NCBI GenBank assembly: GCA_934394435.1
Contig: CAKRRN010000002.1
Coordinates: 62,001 to 126,000, forward strand
Direction of reading: 5' to 3'
Length of the DNA: 64,000 nucleotides
Source of the DNA: an uncultured Bacteroidaceae bacterium
Lineage (GTDB): Bacteria; Bacteroidota; Bacteroidia; Bacteroidales; Bacteroidaceae
Shown here: piece by piece, positions 63,707 to 64,000 of the stretch
Numbering within the stretch: the first letter of the stretch is position 1
Layout: the number at the start of each line of letters is the position of its first letter
Program-made: the position numbers and the translations under genes
Notes under the pieces: model-generated
Database searches by the model: none
Told to the model about the DNA's origin: nothing
What the model saw: only the letters and a program-made list of their open reading frames with translations

Positions 63707-64000
63707 TGGGGCAGTTCCAGCTGCTCCAGCCTTTTAACGACACCTTTCACTATAAACGAATTAGGCTGAAGCGTGTCAACACGGTAGGCTCTTATGCCTT
63801 TCTTGAGGTCAAATACGACCTTATTGTTACGCATTATCCACGGAAGTATATTCTTGGCCTCAAGTCCTGTTTGCGGGTCATAGAAACGCCTTGCGCCATC
63901 CTTGAAGGTTTCCATGGTAATGATATGTCCTATATCCTTACCTTGCCATGACCAGGACAAATGATAACGTCCTGCTTCTGAGGTCTGACGCATAAAATCG
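63703..64000 (-). CDS. Papain-fold (Tox-PL-like) protein C-terminus, 5' end outside window
   Basis: The frame is open to the window edge (DFMRQTSEAGRYHLSWSWQG), so the visible part is the C-terminal end of a longer protein. The stretch IGHIITMETF followed by RRFYDPQTG fits the His and Asp parts of papain-fold toxin 1 domains, where a histidine and a DPQTG motif complete a Cys-His-Asp triad; the cysteine would lie upstream. A short module ending in GVVKRLEQLELPQ follows. Such domains occur at the ends of MuF-type phage head proteins and polymorphic toxins. It overlaps the next gene by 4 bp. Confidence 0.5.
   Translation of the reverse strand, partial: DFMRQTSEAGRYHLSWSWQGKDIGHIITMETFKDGARRFYDPQTGLEAKNILPWIMRNNKVVFDLKKGIRAYRVDTLQPNSFIVKGVVKRLEQLELPQ

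Noticed and set aside
1..64000. tRNA, rRNA, riboswitch or complete insertion sequence
   Set aside because: The larger gaps and their surroundings were read on both strands; no cloverleaf, rRNA core, known riboswitch core or transposase motif was recognised.

Overview
The window is a Bacteroidota chromosome segment, most likely from a Prevotella/Segatella-type gut or rumen species. The grounds are promoters of the Bacteroidota type (TTTG, about 19-21 bp, TAnnTTTG), very few Shine-Dalgarno sites, a type IX secretion component (PorZ), secreted glycosidases with PorZ-like C-terminal sorting tails, and gene orders familiar in this phylum (rimP-nusA-infB-cvpA-sufBCDS and ftsX-DUF3098-uppP-truB-queA-folK). 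The species is inferred; no rRNA or tRNA gene was recognised.

Layout. 1-14297 is one leftward run: leuS, two yitT paralogues, rdgB, porZ, an arabinanase-like GH43 protein and a GH38 alpha-mannosidase cut by the window edge. 14806-17562 is the only large rightward gene, a surface CotH-kinase protein. 17573-26676 is a secreted carbohydrate block: GH43, a GH43-GH35 fusion, a helix-hairpin-helix/outer-membrane protein and GH92. 26710-32552 is housekeeping: folK, queA, truB, uppP, DUF3098, ftsX, miaB. 33246-36732 holds ung, gpmI, rnhB and a small lipoprotein. 36777-46663 is the long rimP-nusA-infB-cvpA-sufBCDS operon, with a terminator-like hairpin in its leader. 46937-56494 holds a GH78 rhamnosidase, a 1408-residue envelope protein, a possible SecB-like protein and a DUF4886 hydrolase. 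56614-62329 holds secDF, an EEP-family membrane protein, a rhomboid protease and an HU-type DNA-binding protein. 62330-64000 is repeat-rich and ends in two overlapping genes that look like prophage-borne toxin domains.

The glycosidases cover alpha-mannosides (GH38, GH92), arabinan and galactan (GH43, GH35) and rhamnosides (GH78). No SusC/SusD pair is visible, so this is not a classical polysaccharide utilisation locus. PorZ sits directly upstream of a likely type IX cargo.

The least-explained content is between genes. There is a four-copy family of about 150-310 bp interspersed repeats with conserved stem-loops, two different arrays that both have a 22 bp period, an isolated promoter plus terminator that would make an RNA of about 80 nt, and the candidate attenuator in front of rimP-nusA-infB.
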